Shown: positions 8,261 through 16,341, counted from the first letter of the stretch. The stretch is DNA of 35,712 bases from Pseudomonadota bacterium (GCA_022571415.1 JACZXW010000017.1:1-35712); one strand, 5' to 3'. Made by a program: numbers and translations. Notes: a model not told the origin generated them from the letters alone.

Positions 8261-10789
8261 TCAGATAATGTCCGCGCTGGAAATATTCTCTTCGTTCCCT
8301 GGGGCCAGTTGGTTAAGGTTCTTTGCATCAAAGCCGGGCCGGTACAGTTGCTTTTTACCGCTGCCTCGTTTTTTTCGTTCGTATTTTATTGCCGACGTGT
8401 ATACAGGGTCTTTTAGTTCACTGGCCCCAAACGATTTCTGTTTCTGTACCTCTGATACTTCACCATAAGTCGTCGATCGCTGTCTCGGCACTCGGCCGAT
8501 GCTGCGAATGATTTCTTCCATCTCCTCTGGAGATGTTTCCTGCCCGTGCCTCGCCCCTGCGGCACGAGTGATTGTTTCATTCATCAGGGTTCCACCAAGA
8601 TCATTCACGCCTGCCTGCAGGCAAGCACGAACACCATCGTGGCTGAGTTTCGTCCATGAGGCCTGGATGTTTTTGAAGCAGGGATGAAGCACCAGGCGAG
8701 AGATGGCGTGGACCAATATGGCTTCCCTGAACGTCGGACCTTTACGCGCACGACCTTTCAGGTAGATTGGCGACTCCATGTGAATAAAAGGCAAAATAAC
8801 AAACTCGGTGAAACCGCCTGTTTTCAACTGTAAATTCCGGACTCTAAGAAGATGCCTCGCTACATGCTTGTACTCTTCCATGTGACCACACATGATGGTC
8901 GCGGTAGTGTTGAACCCCTGTGCATGCGCCGCTTCCATGACTTCCAGCCATTGCGCCGTATTGATCTTGTCAGGGCAAAGTGTCTCGCGCACCTCATCAT
9001 CGAGAATTTCAGCGGCCGTACCTGGCAGCGTTCCAAGACCTGCTTCTTTTAACTGTCCTAAAAATTCGCCGATACCCAAGCCGAGGGTATGTGCTCCTTG
9101 CCAGACTTCCAGCGGAGAAAAAGCATGAATGTGCATGGCAGGCACGACCTGTTTAATACTGTGGCAAATATCAATGTAGGTTTGCCCAGTGTATTCCGGG
9201 TGAATACCACCCTGCAGGCAGACTTCCGACGCGCCCCTTGCCCAGGCTTCACTGGTTCTGCGCATGATTTCTTCCGGGGACAGATCATAAGGCCGGCCGC
9301 GTAAGTTCTCACTCAGCTTGCCTTTTGAGAAAGCGCAAAACTGGCACTTGAAATAGCAGATATTCGTGTAATTGATATTTCGATTGACGCAATAGGTGAC
9401 TTCGTCTCCTGCAACCTGCCGGCGCAATCTGTCGGCTGCCTGGCATACATGGGTAAATTCATCACCACGGGCTTTGAACAGGCGGACGATTTCCGCTTCG
9501 CTCAACTCATGTCCCAGAGACGATTTTTCAAGTATGTCGGCAAGTTCCTGCAATGGCTGTGATTTAGGCAGGTTAGTCACACGTGCAAGCTCACCTTGCG
9601 GCGGCAGCACCGTATGTCCAGCTGCCCAGGATTCAGCGCGGGCGAAACCTTGCCCATCTATTGCCCCCATGACAAACGGCTTAACTTTCGGGTCAACCCA
9701 TTGGTCAAGGTCCATGGCATAGTCCGGGTATATAGCCAATCGTTCTATTAGCAATTTACCGGCGTTGGCCGTCTCACTCGCGAGATTTGAAAGGTGCGGC
9801 CAGGGCGCTTCAGGATTGACAAAATCGGGTGTGACCGGGGAAACTCCGCCCCAGTCATTGATCCCTGAATCCACAATCTGTTCCAGCGCTCCGGGGCTCA
9901 GGTTCGGTGGTGCCTGGATGTTCATGGCCGGTCCAAAAATAATCCTGGCTAGCGCTATCGTCCAAAGTAATTCATCCAGGTCCGGTTCTCTGGCATTCGC
10001 CATCAGGGTATCTGGTTTCGCCCTGAAGTTCTGGATGATGATTTCCTGGATATGCCCAAAAGTCGAATTGGCCTCGCGTAACGCCAGCAACGATTCAATC
10101 CTTTCCATCCTGGTTTCACCAATGCCAATCAGGATGCCGGATGTAAACGGAACCTTTGCCTCTCCCGCAAGACGCATTGTTTCGAAACGCCGTTCCGGAA
10201 TCTTGTCGGGAGAACCGTAATGCGGCATCCCCTTCTCCGTCAGGCGCATGGAGGAACTCTCCAGCATGATACCCATGGAGACCGAAACCTTTCGCAGCTC
10301 ATCAAAATCGTCAGCATTCATCAGGCCGGGATTTAAATGAGGGAACAGGCCAGTCTCATCGAAAACCATCTGCGCCATATCTCTTAAGTACGACAGGGTC
10401 GAATCCTGTTTAAGTTCCTTTAATCCATCCCTGGCCGCCTTGTAGCGAAGCTCCGGCTTGTCACCGAGGGTAAACAACGCTTCCTTGCAACCCGCCGCTG
10501 CACCGTCCTGGGCAATCTTCAACACCTCTTCCGGTGTCATGTATGGCGCTTTCAGCTTTCGCGGCACTTGTGCAAAGGTACAGTAATGGCAAACATCGCG
10601 GCAGAGATGTGTCAGCGGGATGAAGACTTTACGTGAATAGGATACCGTCGTCTGATGTCCCTCGTCGCGCAACCTTGCAGCGACTGTCATGAGCGAGCGC
10701 GTATCGGTCGTAGCGGACAGTGCAAGAATCTCACCCGCATCCAGCTGACCGGATTCCGCTTTTGCTAACAAATTTTCAAAGTCGCTCAT
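8261..10789 (-). CDS. fbiC: Bifunctional FO synthase (CofG-CofH fusion, FbiC type)
   Basis: 842 residues, close to actinobacterial FbiC (856). The N-terminal half is CofG with the radical-SAM cluster motif C63-R-D-V-C67-H-Y-C70. The C-terminal half is CofH with C478-Y-F-K-C482-Q-F-C485. Both halves keep the [4Fe-4S] ligands and GGIHPEYTG / ASWTKLSHDG-type blocks. Together they make 7,8-didemethyl-8-hydroxy-5-deazariboflavin (FO) from tyrosine and a flavin precursor using two SAM-derived radicals. The fused arrangement is known from Actinobacteria and other bacteria, while archaea often have two genes. The start is supported by AAGGTAGG upstream. It lies 9 nt after cofC. Confidence 0.97.
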   Translation of the reverse strand: MSDFENLLAKAESGQLDAGEILALSATTDTRSLMTVAARLRDEGHQTTVSYSRKVFIPLTHLCRDVCHYCTFAQVPRKLKAPYMTPEEVLKIAQDGAAAGCKEALFTLGDKPELRYKAARDGLKELKQDSTLSYLRDMAQMVFDETGLFPHLNPGLMNADDFDELRKVSVSMGIMLESSSMRLTEKGMPHYGSPDKIPERRFETMRLAGEAKVPFTSGILIGIGETRMERIESLLALREANSTFGHIQEIIIQNFRAKPDTLMANAREPDLDELLWTIALARIIFGPAMNIQAPPNLSPGALEQIVDSGINDWGGVSPVTPDFVNPEAPWPHLSNLASETANAGKLLIERLAIYPDYAMDLDQWVDPKVKPFVMGAIDGQGFARAESWAAGHTVLPPQGELARVTNLPKSQPLQELADILEKSSLGHELSEAEIVRLFKARGDEFTHVCQAADRLRRQVAGDEVTYCVNRNINYTNICYFKCQFCAFSKGKLSENLRGRPYDLSPEEIMRRTSEAWARGASEVCLQGGIHPEYTGQTYIDICHSIKQVVPAMHIHAFSPLEVWQGAHTLGLGIGEFLGQLKEAGLGTLPGTAAEILDDEVRETLCPDKINTAQWLEVMEAAHAQGFNTTATIMCGHMEEYKHVARHLLRVRNLQLKTGGFTEFVILPFIHMESPIYLKGRARKGPTFREAILVHAISRLVLHPCFKNIQASWTKLSHDGVRACLQAGVNDLGGTLMNETITRAAGARHGQETSPEEMEEIIRSIGRVPRQRSTTYGEVSEVQKQKSFGASELKDPVYTSAIKYERKKRGSGKKQLYRPGFDAKNLNQLAPGNEENISSADII

Positions 10790-10798
10790 GAGCCTACC

Positions 10799-11491
10799 TT
10801 AACTTATCCTTAAAAGTCCTTCCGAAATTCTTTCCAGTATGCCACTTTCCCTGAAAAAACGATGTGTATGCGATTCGATGCGTGAGTCCACCAGTATCGA
10901 TGCGAGTTCCCTCAGATCATCCGGCGTATCGATATCAAGGCCAATACCAGGCAATTTCGCGACGCTCGGCTCAATACCCAGCCTGCGGGCAATGGCCAGA
11001 TGCCGCCTGAAGCTATCTTCACCGAAGCCAAATTCCATGCAATCGGGCTTTGAGCAGGCAATGCAATTGGAGCCGCCAAGATCAGATGCAGGCACGATCA
11101 TCATTTCAGACCTGTCTTGCCGGCCAAATCCTTCCAGCACGACCTCGAGCTCTTCCGGCGTTACCAGCGGCACATCTCCAGGAAGGAAGAGCATGATATC
11201 AACGCCATTATCTGCGAGATACCTGGCTGCCTTGGTGACCGCGGGAATCAGACCCGCGACCTCCGGTTCGCTTAATATCTCGGCCCCAAAGCCAAGGGCC
11301 AGCTCGGCAACCACATCATCATCGGTGACAACAATAATTTCATCCACCAGTGTACAGGCTTCGGTGGTCGTTAATACATCTTCCACCATCGTTCTAAAAA
11401 ATTGATTGCGCTCATCAGTATTGAGGATGGAAGCCAATCGTTGTTTCGCATTTTCTAATTGCTTGATCGGAATAACGGCTGTGGTTCTCAT
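10799..11491 (-). CDS. cofC: CofC/FbiD: phospho-(lactate/PEP/glycerate) guanylyltransferase
   Basis: 230 residues from the ATG at 11491 (MRTTAVIPIKQL); the alternative GTG at 11521 would overlap cofD. Typical nucleotidyltransferase motifs are visible: AVIPIKQLENAKQRLA at the N-terminus binding GTP, DEIIVVTDD, and LFLPGDVPLVTPEEL with the metal-binding Asp, then GLDIDTPDDL near the end. The enzyme activates a three-carbon phospho acid with GTP for transfer to FO. Known variants use 2-phospho-L-lactate (archaea), PEP (mycobacteria) or 3-phosphoglycerate (Paraburkholderia rhizoxinica). Which one applies here cannot be read by eye. It follows cofD by 10 nt. Confidence 0.95.
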   Translation of the reverse strand: MRTTAVIPIKQLENAKQRLASILNTDERNQFFRTMVEDVLTTTEACTLVDEIIVVTDDDVVAELALGFGAEILSEPEVAGLIPAVTKAARYLADNGVDIMLFLPGDVPLVTPEELEVVLEGFGRQDRSEMMIVPASDLGGSNCIACSKPDCMEFGFGEDSFRRHLAIARRLGIEPSVAKLPGIGLDIDTPDDLRELASILVDSRIESHTHRFFRESGILERISEGLLRIS

Positions 11492-11501
11492 TAGGAAATG
11501 G

Positions 11502-12482
11502 TCATCGGGAAGTGATCTCACTGGAAAAATTCAGAACGACCCTGGCCAGGTCAACCCTGTCCTGCAACGTTACCATGACTGTGTTTGTGACGATAGTCGA
11601 AAGGCCCAGCGCCTCTACCTCATCGCGCAATGGCCTGTCCTGTTCATCCAGCACAAACCCCTGCATCTTTCCAGGGTATTGCTCGACGTAATGCTGCGCT
11701 ACCGCCAAGGCTGTCTGTGGCATACCGAGTTCCGCCATCATCTTCGCGGCGGGTCCTTTAATGGCCTGCCCGGCAACAATAGGAGAGACTGCGATAACCG
11801 CGGCTTCACTCGAGCCTATTGCGTCCATCACACCCGGAATCTTGAGCACGGGATCGACACTGACAAAAGGATTGGACGGACAAACAACGATCGCAACGAG
11901 GGAGGGACTTTGCAGTGCACGAAGAAACGCGGGTGCCGGTTTCGCCACATCAAGACCACTGAAAGTAAAACCAGTGACCTGCGGCTTGCATCTGTCCCGC
12001 ACGAAATAATGTTGAAAAGCCAGATTTTCTCCCGAGCGTGTGTGGACAATGGTAGCCACCGGGTCATCCGTCATGGGAACAAGCTCATGCTCTATAGACA
12101 ACTGCCGACAGAGATGGGAAGTAACTTCGCTGAGGGATTTACCCGCCTCCAGCATTTGGGTACGCACCACGTGGGTGCCAAGATCCCGGTCCCCCAGCTG
12201 AAACCAGGTTTCGCCGCCCATTCTCTTTACCGCGTCGAGAAAATTCCAGCTCTCCCCGGCCTGACCCCAGCCCAGATCTTTGTTATTGACGCCTGCCAGG
12301 GTATACATCACTGTGTCCAGGTCAGGTGAGATGTAGAACCCCAGATGCGTGAAGTCGTCGCCCGTGTTACCGATAACCGTTAACTGACCCGGCGCAAGGA
12401 CGCGGGACAACCCCAAAGCCAGCTTTGCACCACCCACACCACCAGAAATCGCCAGGCAAGTTGACTGTTCGGAAAAATTCAT
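11502..12482 (-). CDS. cofD: CofD/FbiA: (PEP/2-phospho-L-lactate) transferase to FO
   Basis: 326 residues. The N-terminal CLAISGGVGGAKLALGL glycine-rich loop, TVIGNTGDDFTHLGFYISPDLDTVMYTL, and GDRDLGTHVVRT are the family's FO/GDP-substrate site. PSNPFVSVDPVL near residue 210 is also diagnostic. It transfers the activated three-carbon phosphate from the CofC product onto FO, giving F420-0 or dehydro-F420-0. The spacing to cofE is 17 nt and to cofC 10 nt, so it is in the middle of the operon. No odd features. The start ATG is preceded by AGGACAG. Confidence 0.97.
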   Translation of the reverse strand: MNFSEQSTCLAISGGVGGAKLALGLSRVLAPGQLTVIGNTGDDFTHLGFYISPDLDTVMYTLAGVNNKDLGWGQAGESWNFLDAVKRMGGETWFQLGDRDLGTHVVRTQMLEAGKSLSEVTSHLCRQLSIEHELVPMTDDPVATIVHTRSGENLAFQHYFVRDRCKPQVTGFTFSGLDVAKPAPAFLRALQSPSLVAIVVCPSNPFVSVDPVLKIPGVMDAIGSSEAAVIAVSPIVAGQAIKGPAAKMMAELGMPQTALAVAQHYVEQYPGKMQGFVLDEQDRPLRDEVEALGLSTIVTNTVMVTLQDRVDLARVVLNFSSEITSR

Positions 12483-12499
12483 CAGAAGACTGTCCTAAC

Positions 12500-13279
12500 C
12501 TACCTGAACAGGTCCATGTCTTTGGGTCGCAGCAGTGGAGCGACACCTCTTAGACTCTTGTCTTCGGGATCCCTTGGCTTGTAACCCCGCACGATGACCA
12601 CCGGTGTCTTCTCATCTGTCTGGCCCATCACCAGGGACGCGCCCGCAGCCATTTCGTCGGCCGCGCCGACCTGTGTCACAAGCAGCTCCCGACCATAGAT
12701 ATCTGTCTGACCAATGTAATCCTCTAAAGCAGTAAACCCGGCCACACCGATAGCCAGACCCAGGGAGCCGATTCTCCATGCCCGACCAATGGAATCGTTA
12801 ATAATCACCCCAACGTTTATATTATGGCGCGCACTGACTTCGTTTCTCAGGTCAGCCGCACTTTTATCCGGATCAATAGGCAACAGCAGGCACAGATCAT
12901 CGTCATCCCCGTTTTCACTGATAATATTTGACTGGTCGATGCCTGCATTAGCCTGAACAAAACCAAGTTTTTGCTCCACAATCAGCACACCCGGACGCTT
13001 GCGGATGACTTCACGGGATTCATCAAGAATCGCCTGAACTTTACGCGGATCTTTATCCACTTCCAACGCCAGCTCTATCGCTTCATCGGACGGTTCAACT
13101 TTACTCAGGTCCAAATATCTGTTTTCCGCCTTGGAAATAATTTTTTGCGCTATCACAATAACATCATCATCCTGCAGCACTTCACCCATGGTTTCCAAGC
13201 CCTGGTCAATCAGGGTCGCGAGGTCATCTCCCGGTTGCACCATGGGTATATTTTCAACCGCAATAAACGTGAGTCTCAT
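12500..13279 (-). CDS. cofE: CofE: coenzyme F420-0 : L-glutamate ligase (single domain)
   Basis: 259 residues, the size of archaeal CofE. QKIISKAENR near the N-terminus, RHNINVGVIINDSIGRAWR, GSLGLAIGVAGF and ELLVTQVGAADEMA are family blocks that bind GTP, metal and F420. It adds the poly-glutamate tail to F420-0. Mycobacterial FbiB carries an extra C-terminal FMN reductase domain that reduces dehydro-F420; that domain is absent here. The start ATG overlaps the fno stop by one base (TGATG), so translation is coupled. Confidence 0.96.
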   Translation of the reverse strand: MRLTFIAVENIPMVQPGDDLATLIDQGLETMGEVLQDDDVIVIAQKIISKAENRYLDLSKVEPSDEAIELALEVDKDPRKVQAILDESREVIRKRPGVLIVEQKLGFVQANAGIDQSNIISENGDDDDLCLLLPIDPDKSAADLRNEVSARHNINVGVIINDSIGRAWRIGSLGLAIGVAGFTALEDYIGQTDIYGRELLVTQVGAADEMAAGASLVMGQTDEKTPVVIVRGYKPRDPEDKSLRGVAPLLRPKDMDLFR

Positions 13280-13992
13280 CAGGTTTTTGATTCACCGGTG
13301 ATTACGATCCCGGCACCGTCGATTTTGTGATGTCTGTTGATGGAAATCAAAACTGAAGTCATCGCTTCCGCTGCGGCCGCATTGACGAGAGGCCCGGCAT
13401 GCCAGCCGCGCAGGCCTACTGCTTCAATCAGAGACAGGACCGTATTCCTGGCCGCCCTCTTATCGCCAGTAACCAGGACATCACACGCGATGGCATGGTC
13501 TTCCCGCAGATGTTGCGCGCCCACATTCTGAAACGCGGACACCACCTGAACCCCGTCCCCCAGGAAATCCTGTGCCTGTACTGCTGCAGATCCTTTTTCC
13601 GGCAACTGCACTGTGCCGACTTTTGGCGGTACCAGGGGAACGGTAACATCAATAAGGATTTTGCCGAGCAACCCCGGCTTTACTGTTTCAAGGGTACTTA
13701 ACTGATGGGCGAAGGGTACCGTCAGCACCACAATATCTGCCTGGGTCGCAGCATCCAGGTTTTCATGACCGGTCACGCTCAGATCCGGAAATTCCGCAAG
13801 CAGGGCATGGGCTGCAGCTTTTCCCTTTTCCAGTGTCCTGGATCCAATCAGGATTTTATACCCGGCTCGAGACCACTGCCTTGCCAGACCGCCACCCAGG
13901 TCTCCTGTTCCGCCCAGAATAGCGATGGATCGAACCTGATTCGCTATAATCTGATCTGACATAGATTGATCTGACATAGATTGATCTGACAT
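13279..13992 (-). CDS. fno: NADPH-dependent F420 reductase (Fno/NpdG)
   Basis: 237 residues from the first ATG. After a short tail, SIAILGGTGDLGGGLARQW is the NADP-binding Rossmann loop and ILIGSRTLEKG the phosphate-recognising turn; VVLTVPFAHQ and SAFQNVGA(Q)HL are also typical of Fno. It transfers hydride between NADPH and F420, giving F420H2 for the LLM enzymes. No F420-dependent glucose-6-phosphate dehydrogenase is recognisable, so this is the likely reducing source. The first 15 residues are MSDQS-MSDQS-MSDQI, encoded by a perfect 15-bp triplicate that gives three possible starts at 13992, 13977 and 13962 (237, 232 or 227 residues). None has a strong ribosome binding site. Confidence 0.95.
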   Translation of the reverse strand: MSDQSMSDQSMSDQIIANQVRSIAILGGTGDLGGGLARQWSRAGYKILIGSRTLEKGKAAAHALLAEFPDLSVTGHENLDAATQADIVVLTVPFAHQLSTLETVKPGLLGKILIDVTVPLVPPKVGTVQLPEKGSAAVQAQDFLGDGVQVVSAFQNVGAQHLREDHAIACDVLVTGDKRAARNTVLSLIEAVGLRGWHAGPLVNAAAAEAMTSVLISINRHHKIDGAGIVITGESKT

Positions 13993-13996
13993 AGAT
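13952..13996 (-). repeat. Three perfect 15-bp tandem repeats at the fno start
   Basis: The unit TGATCTGACATAGAT is repeated perfectly at 13952-13966, 13967-13981 and 13982-13996. Each unit carries an in-frame ATG on the minus strand, so copy-number change would add or remove a start codon and five residues (MSDQS) without breaking the frame of the Fno Rossmann domain. The unit length is a multiple of three. Confidence 0.95.
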
Positions 13997-14055
13997 AGTC
14001 CCGCTGAATAGATGCGATAAAAACAGGCGTGTGATTATTCCCTAATCGTCGGGAC

Positions 14056-14655
14056 CTAACAACCGAGCCTGTCCAGCTCATTGTGAATAACAGAAATGCA
14101 CTGGGACGCGTGCAGCATGACGGGACCCAGTGACAACTTCATCACACCCTGGCGGGCAAGTGAGTTAAACGTCTTTTTCGGCATCGGGATATGGTCAGTG
14201 AGGAGAAACACAGCATTATCCGAAATAAATGTGTCTCGAATATCAACGCCCTTGACGTCCAGCATGTAGACCTCCTGATGAAGTGCTTTTTCTTTAACCA
14301 GATGTTCAAAACTGATAGCCGTAACGACAATGCCATCATCGCAAACCAGACTCGTTTCTTTGCCCAGCCTCCTGCCCGCTCGTAGTGCAGTCGCGCAGGT
14401 ATTCAGTAGGGCGCTCTCATTCATCCCGGATAAACTGCCAAGAGAACTTCCCTGCATGATCAGGGCACGGGAATAGTCAGCACTGTCTTCCAATACCAGA
14501 GTCAGTGTCGTGTCCCGACGATGGCCTTTGGCAATAAACAGTGCATTCACTATCATTTGGGCGAGATATTCCACGTGGGCTCCGGAGCCGACGGCGGCAA
14601 GAAACTTGTCCGCATCGACGGGAGCTTTGCGCGCTCTGACAATGAACTCTCGCAT
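14056..14655 (-). CDS. trmY: TrmY: tRNA (pseudouridine-54 N1)-methyltransferase
   Basis: 199 residues, matching archaeal TrmY (about 195-200). MREFIVRARKAP at the N-terminus, HVEYLAQMIVNALFIAKGHRRDTTL and the SPOUT-knot region LLTDHIPMPKKTF followed by GVMKLSLGPVMLHASQCI are clear. It methylates N1 of pseudouridine 54 in tRNA using SAM. It is mainly archaeal, with scattered bacterial copies. Bacterial tRNAs normally have m5U at position 54, so the bacterial role is unclear. It sits between the serine hydrolase (15 nt gap) and fno (63 nt gap) in the F420 run. Confidence 0.9.
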   Translation of the reverse strand: MREFIVRARKAPVDADKFLAAVGSGAHVEYLAQMIVNALFIAKGHRRDTTLTLVLEDSADYSRALIMQGSSLGSLSGMNESALLNTCATALRAGRRLGKETSLVCDDGIVVTAISFEHLVKEKALHQEVYMLDVKGVDIRDTFISDNAVFLLTDHIPMPKKTFNSLARQGVMKLSLGPVMLHASQCISVIHNELDRLGC

Positions 14656-14670
14656 TCTGATTCTATTTTC

Positions 14671-15810
14671 CTATCCGAGACTCTTATAGACGGCCTGGAC
14701 CAGGTGATAGGACCGCACATCTCCCAGTAATCCCGCGAACATTTTATTCATTACAAATGACGCGGATAGACTCGCATCCTGATCAACAAGGACGCTGGAC
14801 CCGCCCCAGCCACCCCAGTAACAGACATTGGCGTTTGGTGACAACGGCACCTCGGACGAATTGAGGCCAAAACCGAGACCAAATGCCATCGGCACGGCAA
14901 GTACCAGGTCCACGCCACTGATCCGCTCCTTCATGACTGATTCAGCAGTGGCCCTGGAGAAAAGATCCACGCCGAAAGCCGAACCCCCGCAGGCAAGCGG
15001 CGCCTGCAATCTGGCCACAGCCCTGGCGTTGCCATGACCGTTAGCGGCTGGAATTTCCGCTTTACGCCAAGCTTCCGTGTACGAGTCAAATACGGATATG
15101 GGCGGGTTTTTGAATGTTCTGCTGGCGATAGAATCCGGATCATCTTCTGTACCAGGGGCACTTCCGTCACCAGCAGGAATCAAATTTCCTATACGGGAAA
15201 ATTCTGATTCAGGGACGCCGATATGGAAGTCTGCCGCAAGGGGAATTGCTATCTCCTGCTGGAAAAAAGTACCCAGGGATAAACCCGTTATTCGCCTGAC
15301 AATTTCACCAATCAGGTAGCCCTGGGTGATAGCGTGGTAACCGGAGGCTGTGCCCGGTTCCCACCAGGGCGCTTGCCCCGCCAGCAATTCAACAATCCTG
15401 TTCCAATCGTACAGGTCTTGCGACGTCACCGGCACATCCATTCCAGACAGTCCGGCAGCATGCGCCATGATGTGCCAGACCTTGACGTTTTTCTTACCCG
15501 CAGCTGCAAATTCCGGCCAGTAATCCGCCACGTTGGCATCGAAGTTCAATTCACCACGGTCAGCCAGCAGCAATGCACAGAGAAAGGACATCGTCTTAGT
15601 GGTGCTGTAAACATTGACAATGGTGTCTTCCTGCCACGGCTGTGTCCGCGCTTCATCGAGATGCCCTCCCCAGAGATCAATCACCATCTCACCATCAACC
15701 GTCAGCGCGAACGAGGCGCCAATATCCAGATCCTTTTCAATATTTGACGCAAACAACTCACGAACATTAGCGAACTTCTCGTCACAGTAGCCCTCGACTT
15801 CCACAACCAT
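14671..15810 (-). CDS. Serine hydrolase, class C beta-lactamase/EstB-like
   Basis: 379 residues from the ATG at 15810; the longer frame starts with TTG at 15840. The class C-like SxxK motif is S69-T-T-K72 (NVYSTTKTM) and the second block is GYHAITQGYLIGEIV. WGGWGGSSVLVDQD near the C-terminus fills the third motif. HIMAHAAGLSGMD is also typical. The DGEMVIDLWGGHLDEA opening marks the EstB-like esterase group. No signal peptide is seen, so it is probably cytoplasmic. It hydrolyses an ester, lactone or amide of unknown identity. It is first in the F420 run and divergent from the MFS gene across the two structured elements. Confidence 0.9.
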   Translation of the reverse strand: MVVEVEGYCDEKFANVRELFASNIEKDLDIGASFALTVDGEMVIDLWGGHLDEARTQPWQEDTIVNVYSTTKTMSFLCALLLADRGELNFDANVADYWPEFAAAGKKNVKVWHIMAHAAGLSGMDVPVTSQDLYDWNRIVELLAGQAPWWEPGTASGYHAITQGYLIGEIVRRITGLSLGTFFQQEIAIPLAADFHIGVPESEFSRIGNLIPAGDGSAPGTEDDPDSIASRTFKNPPISVFDSYTEAWRKAEIPAANGHGNARAVARLQAPLACGGSAFGVDLFSRATAESVMKERISGVDLVLAVPMAFGLGFGLNSSEVPLSPNANVCYWGGWGGSSVLVDQDASLSASFVMNKMFAGLLGDVRSYHLVQAVYKSLG

Positions 15811-15896
15811 CCTAATTTCCCATATTTCGATTGCCGGCAATGTAACACAGGTCCCAGGCTAGACTTCAGAACTCAATAACCTTACCCGGTGCCGCC

Positions 15897-16053
15897 AGAA
15901 AATATCAACAGGTTCCCTTGCCTCCGCTGGCTCGCAGCCGACTGGGCGTCCCCCTCGTGCTCCCCTCACTTCCTCCCGAGCCCTTACAGGTCTCGCTCGT
16001 CTTTCGGTGCTTCGCTTTTACGGCTACGGCAAGGGAACCTGTTGGTATTTTCT
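15897..16053 (-). repeat. Structured element A: ~26-bp inverted arms around a conserved core
   Basis: Arms 15897-15922 and 16028-16053 are inverted copies with 25 of 26 positions matching (AACAGGTTCCCTTGCC is part). Read on the minus strand, the 105-bp core between them begins GTAGCCGTAAAAGCGAAGC and ends GAGCCAGCGGA. The core is GC-rich and lacks a credible ORF. Element B, 57 bp away, has the same core ends and layout but different arms. A lies upstream of, and in the same orientation as, the serine hydrolase. Could be a non-autonomous mobile palindrome or a leader RNA. Confidence 0.85.
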
Positions 16054-16110
16054 TTTGATCTAACGCTAATAAGACTGCTTAGGCTGATAATAATAATGTA
16101 CAGCTGACTA

Positions 16111-16289
16111 GCAGGAGGCTTGCCCAGGACTCACTCCGTAGCCGTAAAAGCGTAGCGCTGAACGGCGGGAGGAGGGGTGCCGCCGTCGGACCCGCAGGGG
16201 CTCAGGACCAAAGAGAAGGAAGCCGGGGGCGCCCGAGCCCGGGGGCCGCGCAAGCCAGCGGAGGAGTGAGTCCTGGGTAAGCCTGCTGC
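16111..16289 (+). repeat. Structured element B: ~27-bp inverted arms around a core shared with element A
   Basis: Arms 16111-16137 and 16263-16289 are inverted copies with 25 of 27 positions matching (CCAGGACTCACTCC is part). The 125-bp core begins GTAGCCGTAAAAGCGTAGC and ends AAGCCAGCGGA; the 3' half also aligns with A by eye (GGCTC.GGA...GGCG or GACGCCC...GCCAGCGGA). The core is strongly GC-rich, with self-complementary runs such as CGGGGGCGCCCG and CCCGAGCCCGGGGG. It lies 52 bp upstream of the MFS gene and reads in the same direction. Together with element A it explains the 501-bp gap; the 57 bp between them (16054-16110) is AT-rich and may hold divergent promoters. Confidence 0.85.
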
Positions 16290-16341
16290 GAACAGCGGTA
16301 GTTTCTTGAAGATCATCTGATCCCTTGATTTTCATTAGGTT

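Noticed and set aside
11406-12329. 307-residue plus-strand ORF
   Set aside because: It is antisense to cofC and cofD, which are unmistakable; the product is Arg/His/Cys-rich shadow sequence.
16111-16289. Element B as an integron attC site or a CRISPR repeat
   Set aside because: No GTTRRRY/RYYYAAC core pair is present and there are no regularly spaced short repeats.
15889-16335. Short ORFs inside elements A and B
   Set aside because: They lie within inverted arms and GC-rich cores and differ between the elements; structure explains the sequence better than coding.
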